NCBI GenBank assembly: GCA_020024465.1
Contig: JAHHTT010000035.1
Span: 1-24,538 of the forward strand
Length of the DNA: 24,538 nt
Direction: 5' to 3'
Source of the DNA: Odoribacter sp.
GTDB taxonomy: Bacteria > Bacteroidota > Bacteroidia > Bacteroidales > Marinifilaceae
A program made the position numbers and the translations under genes. The notes beneath the pieces were generated by a model, which was given only the letters and a program-made list of their open reading frames with translations, did not search any database and was not told where the DNA came from. Positions 24,141 to 24,538 of this stretch are shown piece after piece (the stretch's first letter is position 1; every line of letters starts with the position of its first letter).

Positions 24141-24538
24141 ATCAATAATTATTTGCTGTTCTACTAATTAAATGTTCGTTTATCATATTTATTGCATGAG
24201 AACCGTGATTGTTTTGCTATTTTAACAGTTTCCAGTCGTTGTCATCTTCAAGCTCCTTCATCTGCAGAATAGCTATTTGATTGAACTTCAAAAATCAATC
24301 GTTTTGCAAAAGTTCCTGGTCAATAATCGGTAAGAGATATATAGTCCTGTTTATTCACATTCAGAACCGTTACTTCTGTATCTTGATACCGTTATCTTTG
24401 CCATCATTACGAATAGATTAAAATATTGGTTATAAATGTACGAAAAAATTACGAATATTATTTCAATTCCATACCCATATCTTCATATATGGATATACCG
24501 TTTGACTGTATTACGTAAAATCAGTAGAGAAGAGCCGG
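24141..24538. other. Accessory right end with gene remnants only
   Basis: About 400 bases without an intact gene. The KilA-N remnant occupies 24217-24404. Beyond it, 24405-24538 is AT-rich, with a near-palindromic run ATATCTTCATATATGGATAT around 24478-24497 and no recognisable coding sequence, att site or IS end. Confidence 0.5.
24217..24404 (-). pseudogene. Internally deleted, frameshifted KilA-N-domain gene
   Basis: An ATG at 24404 begins MAKITVSRYRSNGSE. One extra base (24359) shifts the frame, and VNKQDYISLTDY follows at 24320-24358, the (E)DYISLTD hallmark of KilA-N N-termini. The next bases, in another frame, read IDQELLQND, a TGA, then FLKFNQIAILQMKELEDDND and a short tail to a TAG at 24217. 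This resembles the extreme C-terminus I recall in Bacteroides KilA-N proteins (xLxxLNQIAIxQMKxL). The two ends are joined with the whole middle, normally about 200 residues, missing. KilA-N proteins are phage- and mobile-element-linked DNA-binding proteins. Assignment is from remembered family pattern. Confidence 0.5.

Noticed and set aside
24393..24400. TATCTTTG on the plus strand as a promoter
   Set aside because: It lies inside the antisense of the KilA-N remnant, points at no gene in the window, and lacks a -33 box.

Overview
The window looks like chromosomal DNA of a Bacteroidota bacterium, most likely order Bacteroidales (an anaerobic gut-type organism). Most transcription units begin behind a TAnnTTTG -7 box, several with a TTTG -33 box 19-21 bp upstream. 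Shine-Dalgarno sequences are almost absent, IspG is the long Bacteroidota form, and lipoprotein and EFR1-type genes fit the same group. Genus cannot be decided from the sequence alone.

Layout. 1-373: remnant of an IS1182-type transposase and AT-rich sequence. 374-1240: a Dabb-domain protein, tRNA-Cys and folB on the minus strand, preceded by a separate minus-strand promoter/terminator pair (about 1264-1374) that looks like a small RNA. 1529-3090: tRNA-Val, then an MBL-fold hydrolase and a VOC/glyoxalase protein in tandem. 3089-3447: no convincing gene. 3448-6437: an SDR dehydrogenase, convergent with a two-gene unit of alkaline phosphatase and EFR1 flavodoxin/ferredoxin. 6599-8432: a tight two-gene operon of a NifU_N-like protein and a GGGtGRT-family protein. 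8446-11454: EamA transporter, cytidylate-kinase-like protein and MATE transporter. 11467-15256: ispG and a long-chain acyl-CoA ligase, leading into the MATE gene. 15291-18158: rpiB and the malic enzyme maeB, convergent onto a shared terminator. 18268-19680: a TlpA-type lipoprotein with a strong terminator. 19711-22984: flippase-like membrane protein, small membrane protein and mutL in one operon. 23098-23214: tRNA-Ala with a near-consensus promoter. 23288-24538: degraded accessory DNA with a truncated HigA-like antitoxin, an orphan lipoprotein and an internally deleted KilA-N gene.

Most of the window is housekeeping: isoprenoid synthesis (ispG), folate (folB), pentose phosphate (rpiB), C4 metabolism (maeB), mismatch repair (mutL) and three tRNAs. 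The best candidate for undescribed biology is the NifU_N-like/GGGtGRT pair. Both proteins are intact and cysteine-rich, they share one promoter and terminator, the second has an exceptional Shine-Dalgarno, and no function is known to me for the GGGtGRT family. Other points worth checking are the candidate small RNA upstream of folB, an apparently leaderless MBL gene, divergent promoters sharing a -33 region, a MutL with degenerate endonuclease motifs, and the nested dyad and 9-bp repeats after tRNA-Ala.
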